DNA of 36,749 nt from a virus: the IMG/VR virus record IMGVR_UViG_3300047497_000064, positions 1-36,749 of that record, one strand, 5' to 3'. The notes beneath the pieces were generated by a model. That model was not told the DNA's origin. It saw only the letters and a program-made list of their open reading frames with translations, and made no database searches. The position numbers and the translations under genes were made by a program. Position 1 is the stretch's first letter, and each line of letters begins with the position of its first letter. Of the stretch, positions 25,361-32,341 are shown piece by piece.

Positions 25361-25478
25361 TCGTTCCGTCATCGTTCAGTTCATGACCCGGGCAGTCTGG
25401 AATCCCGCAAAAACATTGCGATTCGATATCGACTGCATCAGCTGCCGGCTGGGCGCCTTCCAGGATGTGGGAGTTCAT
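25278..25478 (-). CDS. Small minus-strand protein (66 aa)
   Basis: Opposite to its surroundings. Its ATG (25478) overlaps the stop of the minus-strand gene upstream (25475-25477), so the two form a coupled pair. It has CFCGIPDCPGHEL, a compact Cys/His cluster, and LSMDQFRLLKMVAACV. Its 3' end overlaps the end of the ejection gene by 83 bases, so the last part may not be constrained. Confidence 0.5.
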   Translation of the reverse strand: MNSHILEGAQPAADAVDIESQCFCGIPDCPGHELNDDGTITLSMDQFRLLKMVAACVSTPADRGAE

Positions 25479-25867
25479 TGCACCGCGACCTTCTCGACGA
25501 TCGGCAGGGAACGATCTTTTCCGGAATCGTCCCGCACATGCAGCCGGCCGCCATCGACGTAAACCTGAGTTTTCCCGTGAATGGTGAGGTCTAGTCTATG
25601 CCAGTTTTTCATGGGGTTGAAGGCTAAAACATACACCGTTGTAGACGTCCGGAGCGTGTAGTATGTCGTGTACACGCCAACCGAAATGCCGCTCCCATAG
25701 GCGTTGACAGAGTTCCCGGTCGCATAGGCGTTGGCATTGGCCGTCGAATAGGTTCCCACGCGCTGCGAGCCGATCGAAACGACCGTGGCGTCCTGCCACT
25801 CTTTGTGTTTTGCGAAGCACGGCACCGCGATCGCGAGCGCCACCAACAAGGACAGTAGGGTTTTCAT
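25475..25867 (-). CDS. Secreted protein of unknown function on the minus strand (moron-like)
   Basis: 130 residues from an ATG at 25867, preceded on the minus strand by GGAGGA with a good spacer. Clear Sec signal peptide: MKTLLSLLVALAIAVPCFAK. The mature part starts HKEWQDATVVSIGSQRVG, contains a Tyr/Ser/Asn-rich stretch and ends with IHGKTQVYVDGGRLHVRDDS, a pattern I have seen in uncharacterised bacterial (including acidobacterial) secreted proteins. As the only minus-strand cassette in the genome, placed within late genes, it looks like an acquired extra gene acting in the host envelope, for example in superinfection exclusion; that is inference. Its first 12 codons are repeated twice downstream in the triplication. 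Confidence 0.7.
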   Translation of the reverse strand: MKTLLSLLVALAIAVPCFAKHKEWQDATVVSIGSQRVGTYSTANANAYATGNSVNAYGSGISVGVYTTYYTLRTSTTVYVLAFNPMKNWHRLDLTIHGKTQVYVDGGRLHVRDDSGKDRSLPIVEKVAVQ

Positions 25868-25890
25868 CGGTATTTCCTCCTGGAGATAGC

Positions 25891-26352
25891 ATGACTCGTT
25901 TAGCACGTCACATCAATGGAACGATGGTCCCAGTGCGTCAAGTACTAGCGACGCTCTGGGTACTTCTCGTTTTGTTCGCCCTGCCTGCTGCTGCACAGGT
26001 CCAGCCTGCCCCTTTCATGCCCTTGCAGCTCCTCGATAACAACGGGCGGCCGATCGCCGGCGGTTGTGTCTTCACCTACGTCTCCGGAACGACCACCCCG
26101 CTGGCCAGCTATAGCGATGCCGCCGGCATGGTGCTTAATGCGAATCCGGTCATCCTCGATTCCGCCGGGCGAGCGCGCATTTTCCTCACTGCGGCCGCCT
26201 ATACCCTAAAACTCGTGACGCAGGGCGGCGTGAATTGCGCTTCGGGGGTGGCGGTCTGGACGATCGAGATCAGCTCGAAGCCCGTGGCATCGAGAGCGTG
26301 CAGGGCCTCCGCCAGGCGGAAGGCTCGCGAGCGCCACCAACAAGGACAGTAG
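25891..26352 (+). CDS. Truncated tail-fibre N-terminal domain, copy 1
   Basis: 153 residues: signal-like hydrophobic segment (residues ~15-36, ending LPAAAQ), then the domain PFMPLQLLDNNGRPIAGGCV, FTYVSGTTTPLASYSDAAGM, NPVILDSAGRARIFLTAAAY, widely found at the N-terminus of podophage fibres/tailspikes as the virion-attachment domain. After WTIE the frame runs into the 60-base foreign segment and ends in a basic tail (KPVASRACRASARRKARERH) read from the wrong frame. It lacks any receptor-binding part. GGAG at 25882-25885 is a usable ribosome site, so a short product could be made. Confidence 0.7.
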   Translation: MTRLARHINGTMVPVRQVLATLWVLLVLFALPAAAQVQPAPFMPLQLLDNNGRPIAGGCVFTYVSGTTTPLASYSDAAGMVLNANPVILDSAGRARIFLTAAAYTLKLVTQGGVNCASGVAVWTIEISSKPVASRACRASARRKARERHQQGQ

Positions 26353-26361
26353 GGTTTTCAT
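26339..26361 (-). pseudogene. Duplicated signal-peptide start of the minus-strand gene (unit 2)
   Basis: The triplication copies the ribosome site and first codons of the minus-strand secreted protein. In units 2 and 3 (ATG at 26361 and 26855) the frame leaves the gene after about MKTLLSLLVALAS and enters the foreign 60-base segment, so only a truncated peptide could result. The same arrangement recurs at about 26833-26855. Confidence 0.55.
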
Positions 26362-26384
26362 CGGTATTTCCTCCTGGAGATAGC

Positions 26385-26846
26385 ATGACTCGTTTGGCAC
26401 GTCACATCAATGGAAGGGTGGTCCCAGTGCGTCAAGTACTAGCGACGCTCTGGGTACTTCTCGTTTTGTTCGCCCTGCCTGCTGCTGCACAGGTCCAGCC
26501 TGCCCCTTTCATGCCCCTGCAGCTCCTCGATAACAACGGGCGGCCGATCGCCGGCGGTTGTGTCTTCACCTACGTCTCCGGAACGACCACCCCGCTGGCC
26601 AGCTATAGCGATGCCGCCGGCATGGTGCTTAATGCGAATCCGGTCATCCTCGATTCCGCCGGGCGAGCGCGCATTTTCCTCACTGCGGCCGCCTATACCC
26701 TAAAACTCGTGACGCAGGGCGGCGTGAATTGCGCTTCGGGGGTGGCGGTCTGGACGATCGAGATCAGCTCGAAGCCCGTGGCATCGAGAGCGTGCAGGGC
26801 CTCCGCCAGGCGGAAGGCTCGCGAGCGCCACCAACAAGGACAGTAG
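26385..26846 (+). CDS. Truncated tail-fibre N-terminal domain, copy 2 (mosaic)
   Basis: Same architecture and length as copy 1 with its own start and ribosome site. Left-hand marker bases (26396, 26416, 26418, 26517) agree with copy 3; right-hand ones (26634, 26645, 26745) agree with copy 1. It is therefore a recombinant of the two, with the switch between 26517 and 26634. Ends in the same out-of-frame basic tail. Confidence 0.7.
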   Translation: MTRLARHINGRVVPVRQVLATLWVLLVLFALPAAAQVQPAPFMPLQLLDNNGRPIAGGCVFTYVSGTTTPLASYSDAAGMVLNANPVILDSAGRARIFLTAAAYTLKLVTQGGVNCASGVAVWTIEISSKPVASRACRASARRKARERHQQGQ

Positions 26847-26878
26847 GGTTTTCATCGGTATTTCCTCCTGGAGATAGC

Positions 26879-28114
26879 ATGACTCGTTTGGCACGTCACA
26901 TCAATGGAAGGGTGGTCCCAGTGCGTCAAGTACTAGCGACGCTCTGGGTACTTCTCGTTTTGTTCGCCCTGCCTGCTGCTGCACAGGTCCAGCCTGCCCC
27001 TTTCATGCCCCTGCAGCTCCTCGATAACAACGGGCGGCCGATCGCCGGCGGTTGTGTCTTCACCTACGTCTCCGGAACGACCACCCCGCTGGCCAGCTAT
27101 AGCGATGCCGCCGGCATGGTGCTTAATTCGAATCCGGTTATCCTCGATTCCGCCGGGCGAGCGCGCATTTTCCTCACTGCGGCCGCCTATACCCTAAAAC
27201 TCGTGACGCAGGGCGGCGTGAATTGCGCTTCGGGGGTGACGGTCTGGACGATCGACGGCATCAACCCGTCGGCCAATTCGGTTCTTGGGACCAACAATAC
27301 CTGGACCGGGACCAACGACTTCACGAACGCCACCACCTTCGACGGTTCTGCGCAGTTCAACGTGGGACTCACATCGGAAGGTCCGAATGATCTCACCGGC
27401 GGCGGGGAGTTGACCGGGACCTGGACCGGTTCGCCGATCTTTTCAGGCACGCCGAATTTTACCGGCGGCATCATGGCCACGACCGGGACGTTTTCCGGCC
27501 AGGTCACCTCTACGGTGACGACGGGCACGCCGCCGTTTGTCATCGCTTCGACGACCGAAGTGCCGAATCTGAACGTTGCCGAGCTCGAAGGCTGCACGTG
27601 GGAAGTGCCATGCCACCTTGGCTCGACGACGCCGAACGCAGTAGATGCGACGGTGCTCAATGCGCACACCAGTTTCGAGCTGAACGGCTCTACGGTGCAG
27701 ACCGGCATTCAGGGCACGGACACCAGGCTGATGACCGCCGGCACGGTCGCCTCTGGCGCCGGTCATTCTCTTTGCACGGACACTGCTGGCGGCGCCACCA
27801 CCAGCGGCTGCAATAGCAGCGGCTTTACGCAAATCGAAGCGGTGAAGAAAACCAGCGGGAATTGCACTACGACCAGCAGCTCCTACGATTCCTGCACGGA
27901 TTCGCTGACCTGGCCGACGGCGTTTGCCGACACAAATTATGTGGCTGTCTGCGGAGGCTTGAACACAGCGACAGCCGGCGACGGCAGCTCCAACAACGCC
28001 ACGACGCTGACGACGGATACATATTCGACGAGCGGGTTGACGGTGTTTACGCAGACGCAGCGCGGCGCCACTGGAACATTTACCGAGATCCACTGCATCG
28101 GGGTGCACCCGTGA
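26879..28114 (+). CDS. Tail fibre / receptor-binding protein (full-length)
   Basis: 411 residues; the intact third copy. Order: hydrophobic signal-like segment (VLATLWVLLVLFALPAAAQ), the fibre/tailspike attachment domain (LLDNNGRPIAGGCVFTYVSG ... NPVILDSAGRARI ... VWTIDGINPS), a Thr/Gly-rich shaft (TWTGTNDFTNATTFDGSAQF...), and a C-terminal domain of the form NCTTTSSSYDSCTDSLTWPT, FADTNYVAVCGGL, QTQRGATGTFTEIHCIGVHP that resembles H-type-lectin-like receptor-binding tips. It would decide host range. The signal segment before a fibre domain is unusual. Confidence 0.8.
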   Translation: MTRLARHINGRVVPVRQVLATLWVLLVLFALPAAAQVQPAPFMPLQLLDNNGRPIAGGCVFTYVSGTTTPLASYSDAAGMVLNSNPVILDSAGRARIFLTAAAYTLKLVTQGGVNCASGVTVWTIDGINPSANSVLGTNNTWTGTNDFTNATTFDGSAQFNVGLTSEGPNDLTGGGELTGTWTGSPIFSGTPNFTGGIMATTGTFSGQVTSTVTTGTPPFVIASTTEVPNLNVAELEGCTWEVPCHLGSTTPNAVDATVLNAHTSFELNGSTVQTGIQGTDTRLMTAGTVASGAGHSLCTDTAGGATTSGCNSSGFTQIEAVKKTSGNCTTTSSSYDSCTDSLTWPTAFADTNYVAVCGGLNTATAGDGSSNNATTLTTDTYSTSGLTVFTQTQRGATGTFTEIHCIGVHP

Positions 28115-28509
28115 GAACGCCTGTGGCGATTGCGCTGGTTTGCCTGCTGACTCTTTTCGTTTTGTATCTCCTGCCGGCTGCCGCCCAGGAGCAGAAGCTC
28201 GACGCGCCCAAACCTCTTGACGATGCGACGGCCTTGGCGGTGCGCAACGCGCAGCACGCGGTGGAAAAGGTTGCCGCACAGCTCTCGTGGATCCGCGAAC
28301 GCTACAAAGAGCACGAATTGGCCATGGCCCAGCTGGACAAGAAATACGCCGAGCTGCATGCCCAGCTCGATGCCGCGCAGAAGGATCTCAGTAAGGCGAG
28401 CGCGGAGGCATTTCTGAAGAGCGGAGCGGATCCTGCGAAATATCAGCTGGACCTCGAGGCCTTGAAGGTTGTCGAGAAGTCCAAAACCGCAAACGGGGCG
28501 CGTCCGTGA
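28111..28509 (+). CDS. Membrane-anchored or secreted coiled-coil protein (132 aa)
   Basis: GTG 28111 overlaps the fibre stop. Hydrophobic N-terminus (VAIALVCLLTLFVLYLLPAA, then AQEQK) serving as signal peptide or anchor, then a ~90-residue coiled coil (AVEKVAAQLSWIRERYKEHE, LAMAQLDKKYAELHAQLDAA...). The layout resembles an inner-membrane spanin or a fibre-associated trimeric helix; there is no partner gene to decide. Confidence 0.65.
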   Translation: MRTPVAIALVCLLTLFVLYLLPAAAQEQKLDAPKPLDDATALAVRNAQHAVEKVAAQLSWIRERYKEHELAMAQLDKKYAELHAQLDAAQKDLSKASAEAFLKSGADPAKYQLDLEALKVVEKSKTANGARP

Positions 28510-29081
28510 AAAAAATGCTGGTCGGTTTGCTGCTACCGCTATTGGGCTCGGTCGCCCAGGCCCAGATCACGCCCCCTCCGGTCTGGCAATGGGGCGGCAA
28601 CATCACCGCGGCAAATTCGAACTGCATTGTCACCGCCTGCGTTTCTGAATAGGGCGGAAATACCGGATTCACGATTGGTGCGGGAACGACCCTGGTGGCC
28701 GATGGCCACAGTGTTCCCGGAATCTGCACGGGCACGGTCACAGCGTCCACCACGATCGATCTGTTCTATCCCGGCAGTTCGGCAGCCGGCGCGACGTGCG
28801 CGAATACCACGACCGGCGTCGGCGTTCCAGTCGCGACCGGCCGCACACTCTCGAATCTAAACGTCAGTGCTGGCAGTGCTTGCGTTTCTGGCGGGTGCAT
28901 CGTTCACGTCGTTGTGAACGGCTCGAACTCGACGCTCACCTGCACGATTAGCACGGCGACGAGCTGCGCGGACACCACGCACACGGTCTCGATTTCCTCA
29001 CCTTCGCTCGTGTGGATCACGGTCACCGGCGGTGCTGCGGAGACCGGCGCAAATATCTCGGCCATTGTCGACATCACTTAA
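28506..29081 (+). pseudogene. Secreted beta-rich protein interrupted by an in-frame amber codon
   Basis: GTG 28506 overlaps the previous TGA. The frame gives a signal peptide (MKKMLVGLLLPLLGSVAQAQ) and 48 residues, then TAG at 28650-28652, then continues without shift for 142 residues (GGNTGFTIGAGTTLVADGHS ... ISAIVDIT) to a stop at 29079-29081. Composition does not change across the TAG, so this is one 191-codon gene with an amber codon: a nonsense mutation, a base-call error, or programmed read-through. A restart at GTG 28695 could make the C-terminal part alone. TAG is used as a normal stop elsewhere (for example 7979, 10306, 10724), so genome-wide recoding is unlikely. Confidence 0.7.
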
Positions 29082-29093
29082 AAGGGGAAAACC

Positions 29094-29555
29094 ATGAAGA
29101 AAGTATTTCTCGCGCTGGCACTCGTGTGTGCCTTCACCGGCGTTTCGCGCGCGCAGACGACTACCGCCACCGGCACCATGCCGGCGCAGGTGGTGCTCAG
29201 CTGGCAGGCTCCGGCCGTTGTCGCCGGCGTCTCTGCGCCGACGAGCTACACGGTTTACCGCGAGACCGCGCCAAACAATGCGGCGACGAACTCCGGCTGC
29301 TATTTTCCCGGCACCACGGGTACTGGACCGGGCTGCCTCACAGTCACCGGCTGCGTCGCCATCACGGTGCTCACCTGCACCGACAATCCCGGCGTGGGCA
29401 CCTGGTATTACGTGGTGCGCTCCAACAACGCGCAAGGGCAGAGTCCGGATTCGAACGAGGTGCAGGTGATTATCAGCGCGCCGAAGCCCACGGCTCCGAA
29501 CGCGCCAGCCTCGCTGACGGTCACGGTGACGGCATGCGCGGGAAGCTGCCAGTAG
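29094..29555 (+). CDS. Secreted fibronectin type III-like protein (153 aa)
   Basis: AGGGGA precedes the ATG. Signal peptide MKKVFLALALVCAFTGVSRA with QT at the mature start. The body is one Fn3/Ig-like sandwich: VVLSWQAPAVVAGVSAPTSY, TVYRETAP, GTWYYVVRSNNAQGQSPDSN, EVQVII, followed by a Pro/Ala tail. Four Cys in the middle could form disulfides, which fits export. Fn3-like domains are common on phage surfaces and bind carbohydrate weakly. Confidence 0.75.
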   Translation: MKKVFLALALVCAFTGVSRAQTTTATGTMPAQVVLSWQAPAVVAGVSAPTSYTVYRETAPNNAATNSGCYFPGTTGTGPGCLTVTGCVAITVLTCTDNPGVGTWYYVVRSNNAQGQSPDSNEVQVIISAPKPTAPNAPASLTVTVTACAGSCQ

Positions 29556-29812
29556 GTCGCTTCGTTCTCCCAGACGACCCGCTGGCCTTTGTCGTGCACA
29601 GGTTTCAGAAGTTCTCGGTAGCCGTGGAGATCCGGGCGATGCGCTCCACGACTGACCAGGATTTGCGAGAGAGGCAAGCAATGGGGAAGGCAGGGACCGC
29701 AAGCCGCAACAAAAACGTTTCTGGCGCTACGCAAGGCGGCATGACGATGGGAGGCGTCCTGGCGGTTTCGTAAGGCTTCTCTCGCAAACGGACCAAGGGG
29801 GATTAACGACAC
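29556..29812. other. 257-base gap before the lysis genes, one weak small ORF
   Basis: A 30-codon frame at 29681-29773 (MGKAGTASRNKNVSGATQGG..., with GAGG 6 bases upstream) is the only candidate on the + strand. Long minus-strand frames here give no recognisable protein. No promoter or terminator is evident. Confidence 0.4.
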
Positions 29813-30145
29813 ATGGGTGGTTTCAAACTCGATTGGCAGCACTGGTTGTATGGGCTCGTTGCCGCCGGAATCGGCGGTGGCGCCGGCGCCGTAGTCACTG
29901 CAGGCTCGGCCAACGTCGTGCTTCCGAACACCGTGAATCTCGACGAAGGCTTTCACACCATGATGCTGCTCTTCAAAGTTTCCTTCATCGCTCACGCTCT
30001 GATTTCCGTGGCGTTTTACCTGCAGAAAAGCCCCTTGCCGGCAATCGAAGAAACGACCAAGGCCACGGTGTCGTTGACCACGCAGGAGGGCCAGCCGCCC
30101 AAGGTCACCTCTACCGTGGTGGAAACCAGGACGGAATCCAAGTGA
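29813..30145 (+). CDS. Holin candidate, two membrane segments (110 aa)
   Basis: First gene of the lysis block; AAGGGGG lies upstream of the ATG. Two hydrophobic segments: WLYGLVAAGIGGGAGAVVTA (about 11-31) and MMLLFKVSFIAHALISVAFY (about 50-69), then a Thr/Glu-rich soluble tail. Small size, two membrane spans and position upstream of an endolysin fit a class II holin; the sequence itself is not from a family I recognise. Confidence 0.65.
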   Translation: MGGFKLDWQHWLYGLVAAGIGGGAGAVVTAGSANVVLPNTVNLDEGFHTMMLLFKVSFIAHALISVAFYLQKSPLPAIEETTKATVSLTTQEGQPPKVTSTVVETRTESK

Positions 30146-30336
30146 CGATCGCCGAAGCGGGAACGATCCTAACTCTGGTCCTCGGTTTCCTCTCGATCCT
30201 TGGCTACTTCCGCAGGATCGAAAAGAAAATGGATTTCTACCTCATCGAGCACGAAATGCTGATGGCCGATTACGCCGCGCGCATCGGCGTGCAGCTGCAC
30301 CAGCTTCCTACAAGAACGCGAGGAATTCGACCGTGA
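30142..30336 (+). CDS. Small membrane protein of the lysis block (64 aa)
   Basis: GTG 30142 overlaps the previous TGA. One N-terminal membrane segment (AGTILTLVLGFLSILGYF) followed by a charged helical tail (RRIEKKMDFYLIEHEMLMAD). Could be a second holin, antiholin or accessory; layout only. Confidence 0.6.
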   Translation: MTIAEAGTILTLVLGFLSILGYFRRIEKKMDFYLIEHEMLMADYAARIGVQLHQLPTRTRGIRP

Positions 30337-30836
30337 CGCCTGGACAACTCGATTGGTACAACCGGATCGCGGCGGCCGCAAAAGCCGCTGAGCACATCTT
30401 TCCGGACATGGCGGCCGCCGAAGCAGCTCTCGAGAGTGGTTACGGAAGCTCGGCGCTGGCGCGCTTGGATAACAACTTCTTCGGAATGAAGCAACACACT
30501 CACCCGATCCATAGCACGGCGATGTTGCCAACCCGGGAATTCAAAAACGACATGTGGGTCGAGGTCACCGGCGCGTTTGTGAAATACGACAATCTCGAAG
30601 AGTGCTTCGAGGACCGCATGGAGACGCTGCTGCGGCTCAAGGATAAATACCCGCACTACGCGAAGGCCTTGGCGGCAACCGACCCCGTCACCTACGTCTT
30701 CCAGGTCAGCCAATCATGGTCGAGTGACCCGAACCGGGCGCAAAAATGCGTCGATATCTTCAACGAAGCCGCGGCCGGGCGCCTAGCGGCGACCAACGCA
30801 ACAGTGGTGCAGGATGCAACCGCCGGCGAGCACTGA
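30333..30836 (+). CDS. Endolysin, glucosaminidase (GH73/FlgJ-like)
   Basis: 167 residues, GTG overlapping the previous TGA. It has the core of the GH73 fold: FPDMAAAEAALESGYGSSAL with Glu34 as probable catalytic acid, then DNNFFGMKQHTHP, the usual N-x-FG-x-K step, and an EVTGAFVKYDNLEECFEDRM segment matching the aromatic Y/F-motif region. It would cleave N-acetylglucosaminyl bonds in peptidoglycan. No signal peptide, so export relies on the upstream holin candidates. Confidence 0.85.
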   Translation: MTPGQLDWYNRIAAAAKAAEHIFPDMAAAEAALESGYGSSALARLDNNFFGMKQHTHPIHSTAMLPTREFKNDMWVEVTGAFVKYDNLEECFEDRMETLLRLKDKYPHYAKALAATDPVTYVFQVSQSWSSDPNRAQKCVDIFNEAAAGRLAATNATVVQDATAGEH

Positions 30837-31089
30837 TCGCTTCGCCGCACCCAGCGAAGCGCCCGTCGATTTGTACTTCCGAGCGCAACATCTCTGCCGG
30901 CAGCCGCGGTGCCGGCTCTGTCTCATCTTCCGCGTGCTGGCGACTCGCGTGCGCTATGGCTTCTCGCCGTGGACCACGCTGAGCCAGATGGAGGTCGTGC
31001 ATGCTAAACCGGATTTTGCAGACGTCTGCAATCGTAGCGTTGCTGCTCCTGAGCCTGGTGTTGTGGGATCTGCACCAGCTGGCACGTGA
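30814..31089 (+). CDS. Small Cys/Arg-rich protein overlapping its neighbours (91 aa)
   Basis: Starts inside the end of the endolysin gene and ends 89 bases into the next. The middle (HLCRQPRCRLCLIFRVLATR, VRYGFSPWTTL) looks like real protein with a C-x4-C-x2-C cluster; the last 30 residues overlap the next gene and may be unconstrained. Without it 30837-31000 has no gene. Confidence 0.45.
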   Translation: MQPPASTDRFAAPSEAPVDLYFRAQHLCRQPRCRLCLIFRVLATRVRYGFSPWTTLSQMEVVHAKPDFADVCNRSVAAPEPGVVGSAPAGT

Positions 31090-31669
31090 GGCGCGTGTCT
31101 CCCTGCTCCTCACCGATCCGGTGCTCGGGAACATCAACGCCGCGGCCAGCAATCTGACGGCGGCCGCCGGCGCGATCGGCACCGTGGCGCGATCGGCAAA
31201 CGCAGGCCTCGTGGCCGAGACGAAGCGGCTGAACGCCGGCACGCTCGAGCTGCAGAAAACAGAAGCGAGCGCCAGGCTGCTGATCGTCAGGACCAACGAG
31301 TCGTTGAACGGCGGACCGGATGTAAAGAGTCCTTTACTTCCGGCCGCGGCGAATGCGCTGAATCGCATGACGGCCGACGTCGACGACGTCACCGCAGGCC
31401 TCGCCCCATCGCTTCAGAATCTCCAGCAGGGCAGCGCAGCGTTTGCCGCGGCTGCAGCTGACCCCAACATCCGGAAATCGCTGGACAGCCTCGCAGCGAG
31501 CTCCCTAGAGGCCGCCGAAACCCTCCAGGAGGCGCACCGCAGCCTCACGGACGTGCGCGAGATGGCGGACAAGGCTCGGGAGACGTATTTGAAGCCCGTC
31601 AACCTCTGGTGGGCTGTGCTGAAGGAATTGCTGCCGCTCGCAGGCTCGGCGGCGCAGGTTGTGAAGTAA
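31001..31669 (+). CDS. N-anchored long-helical membrane protein (222 aa)
   Basis: ATG 31001, GAGGT upstream. One N-terminal hydrophobic segment (TSAIVALLLLSLVLWDLHQL), then ~190 residues of Ala/Leu/Asn-rich helix (NAAASNLTAAAGAIGTVARS, RSLTDVREMADKARETYL). This is the layout of an inner-membrane spanin or an Mce/DUF948-like anchor. With the endolysin just upstream, a role in envelope disruption is plausible but unproven. Confidence 0.6.
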   Translation: MLNRILQTSAIVALLLLSLVLWDLHQLAREARVSLLLTDPVLGNINAAASNLTAAAGAIGTVARSANAGLVAETKRLNAGTLELQKTEASARLLIVRTNESLNGGPDVKSPLLPAAANALNRMTADVDDVTAGLAPSLQNLQQGSAAFAAAAADPNIRKSLDSLAASSLEAAETLQEAHRSLTDVREMADKARETYLKPVNLWWAVLKELLPLAGSAAQVVK

Positions 31670-31692
31670 ATCAAAACGAAGGGAAGTGGAAT

Positions 31693-32181
31693 ATGAGTTT
31701 TTTCGGGTCCGTAAAATCGTTCTTTGAGGGAGTCGGGAAAACGCTGGAGAAGCTCTTCGGCGCCGGCGCCTCGACGTTCGAAGTCAAAGCCCAAGCGGTC
31801 ATCACCTACGTTGCGCCGCTGGTCACCACCATCGTGCAGCTCACCGCGGGCACCGCGGCCGCTACGCTCGTATCGAACATCATGAAGACGGTGCAGGTCG
31901 ATCTGGCCACGGTCGCAACGGCGGTCCAGGCCGGCACAGCAGCGCCTGGCAGCCACACCTACGTTGTCGTCACCACGGCCCTGAACAGCATCACGTCGAA
32001 TCTGGCTTCGCTGCTCGCGGCCGCGGAAGTGAAGAACAGCGGCAAGGTCAGCGAAATCACCGCGGCCGTCAATCTGATCGTTGGCGAGGTCGAAGCCGTA
32101 CTGTCGAGCCTGGCCGCGTCAAATGCGCCGGCGCCGGCCGTTCCTGCTGCATCGGCGCCGATCGCCGCTCCCGCGAAGTAA
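31693..32181 (+). CDS. Hypothetical amphipathic/helical protein (162 aa)
   Basis: Start ATG 31693 with AAGGGAAG about 8 bases upstream. Amphipathic start (MSFFGSVKSFFEGVGKTLEK), then hydrophobic helical stretches (VITYVAPLVTTIVQLTAGTA, LNSITSNLASLLAAAE) and an Ala/Pro-rich tail. Last gene before the late terminator. Unknown function; perhaps membrane-associated. Confidence 0.65.
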   Translation: MSFFGSVKSFFEGVGKTLEKLFGAGASTFEVKAQAVITYVAPLVTTIVQLTAGTAAATLVSNIMKTVQVDLATVATAVQAGTAAPGSHTYVVVTTALNSITSNLASLLAAAEVKNSGKVSEITAAVNLIVGEVEAVLSSLAASNAPAPAVPAASAPIAAPAK

Positions 32182-32204
32182 GTCTTTCTCGCAAGGCTCC
32201 AACC

Positions 32205-32240
32205 AACGCCCCGTCCTCACAGGCGGGGCGTTTTCTTTTT
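32205..32240 (+). terminator. Rho-independent terminator of the late operon
   Basis: AACGCCCCG (32205-32213) and CGGGGCGTT (32224-32232) form a perfect 9-bp GC-rich stem, extendable inward, and are followed by TTCTTTTT (32233-32240). It lies 24 bases after the last late gene and just before the early promoter. Confidence 0.93.
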
Positions 32241-32304
32241 GCTGGTACTTCCGCATCGGTACGACGGTCATGGACCATTTCCACAGTTTATCCTCCGATT
32301 TCCC

Positions 32305-32333
32305 TTGACAATGTTATGCGTTTGCTAGATAAT
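32305..32333 (+). promoter_or_regulatory. Consensus sigma-70 promoter
   Basis: TTGACA (32305-32310), a 17-base spacer, and GATAAT (32328-32333). Transcription would start at about 32340-32342, which coincides with the ATG of the next gene at 32342, so the transcript may be leaderless. It is the best promoter in the window and the likely start of the early unit. Confidence 0.85.
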
Positions 32334-32341
32334 GTCCGGGT

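Larger units (their letters stand above)
25831..27255. repeat. 494-bp tandem triplication of the fibre 5' region
   Basis: Units begin at 25831, 26325 and 26819; the third is incomplete (437 bases, to 27255). Each holds the first codons of the minus-strand signal peptide, the 23-base divergent gap and the fibre N-terminal domain. Units 1 and 2 end in a 60-base segment (26268-26327 and 26762-26821) matching 24374-24433 at 57/60. The copies differ at only seven positions: 25902, 25922, 25924 and 26023 separate unit 1 from units 2 and 3; 27128, 27139 and 27239 separate unit 3 from units 1 and 2. Confidence 0.95.

Noticed and set aside
25831-27255. Diversity-generating retroelement acting on the fibre gene
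   Set aside because: No reverse transcriptase is encoded, and the differences between copies are few and not restricted to adenines.
28506-29081. Genome-wide amber reassignment
   Set aside because: TAG is used as an ordinary terminator in other genes (for example at 7979-7981, 10306-10308 and 10724-10726) and no suppressor tRNA was found.
29408-29995. 195-codon minus-strand frame over the gap before the holin candidate
   Set aside because: It overlaps two + strand genes at both ends; a short stretch looks protein-like, but no ribosome site or family supports it.
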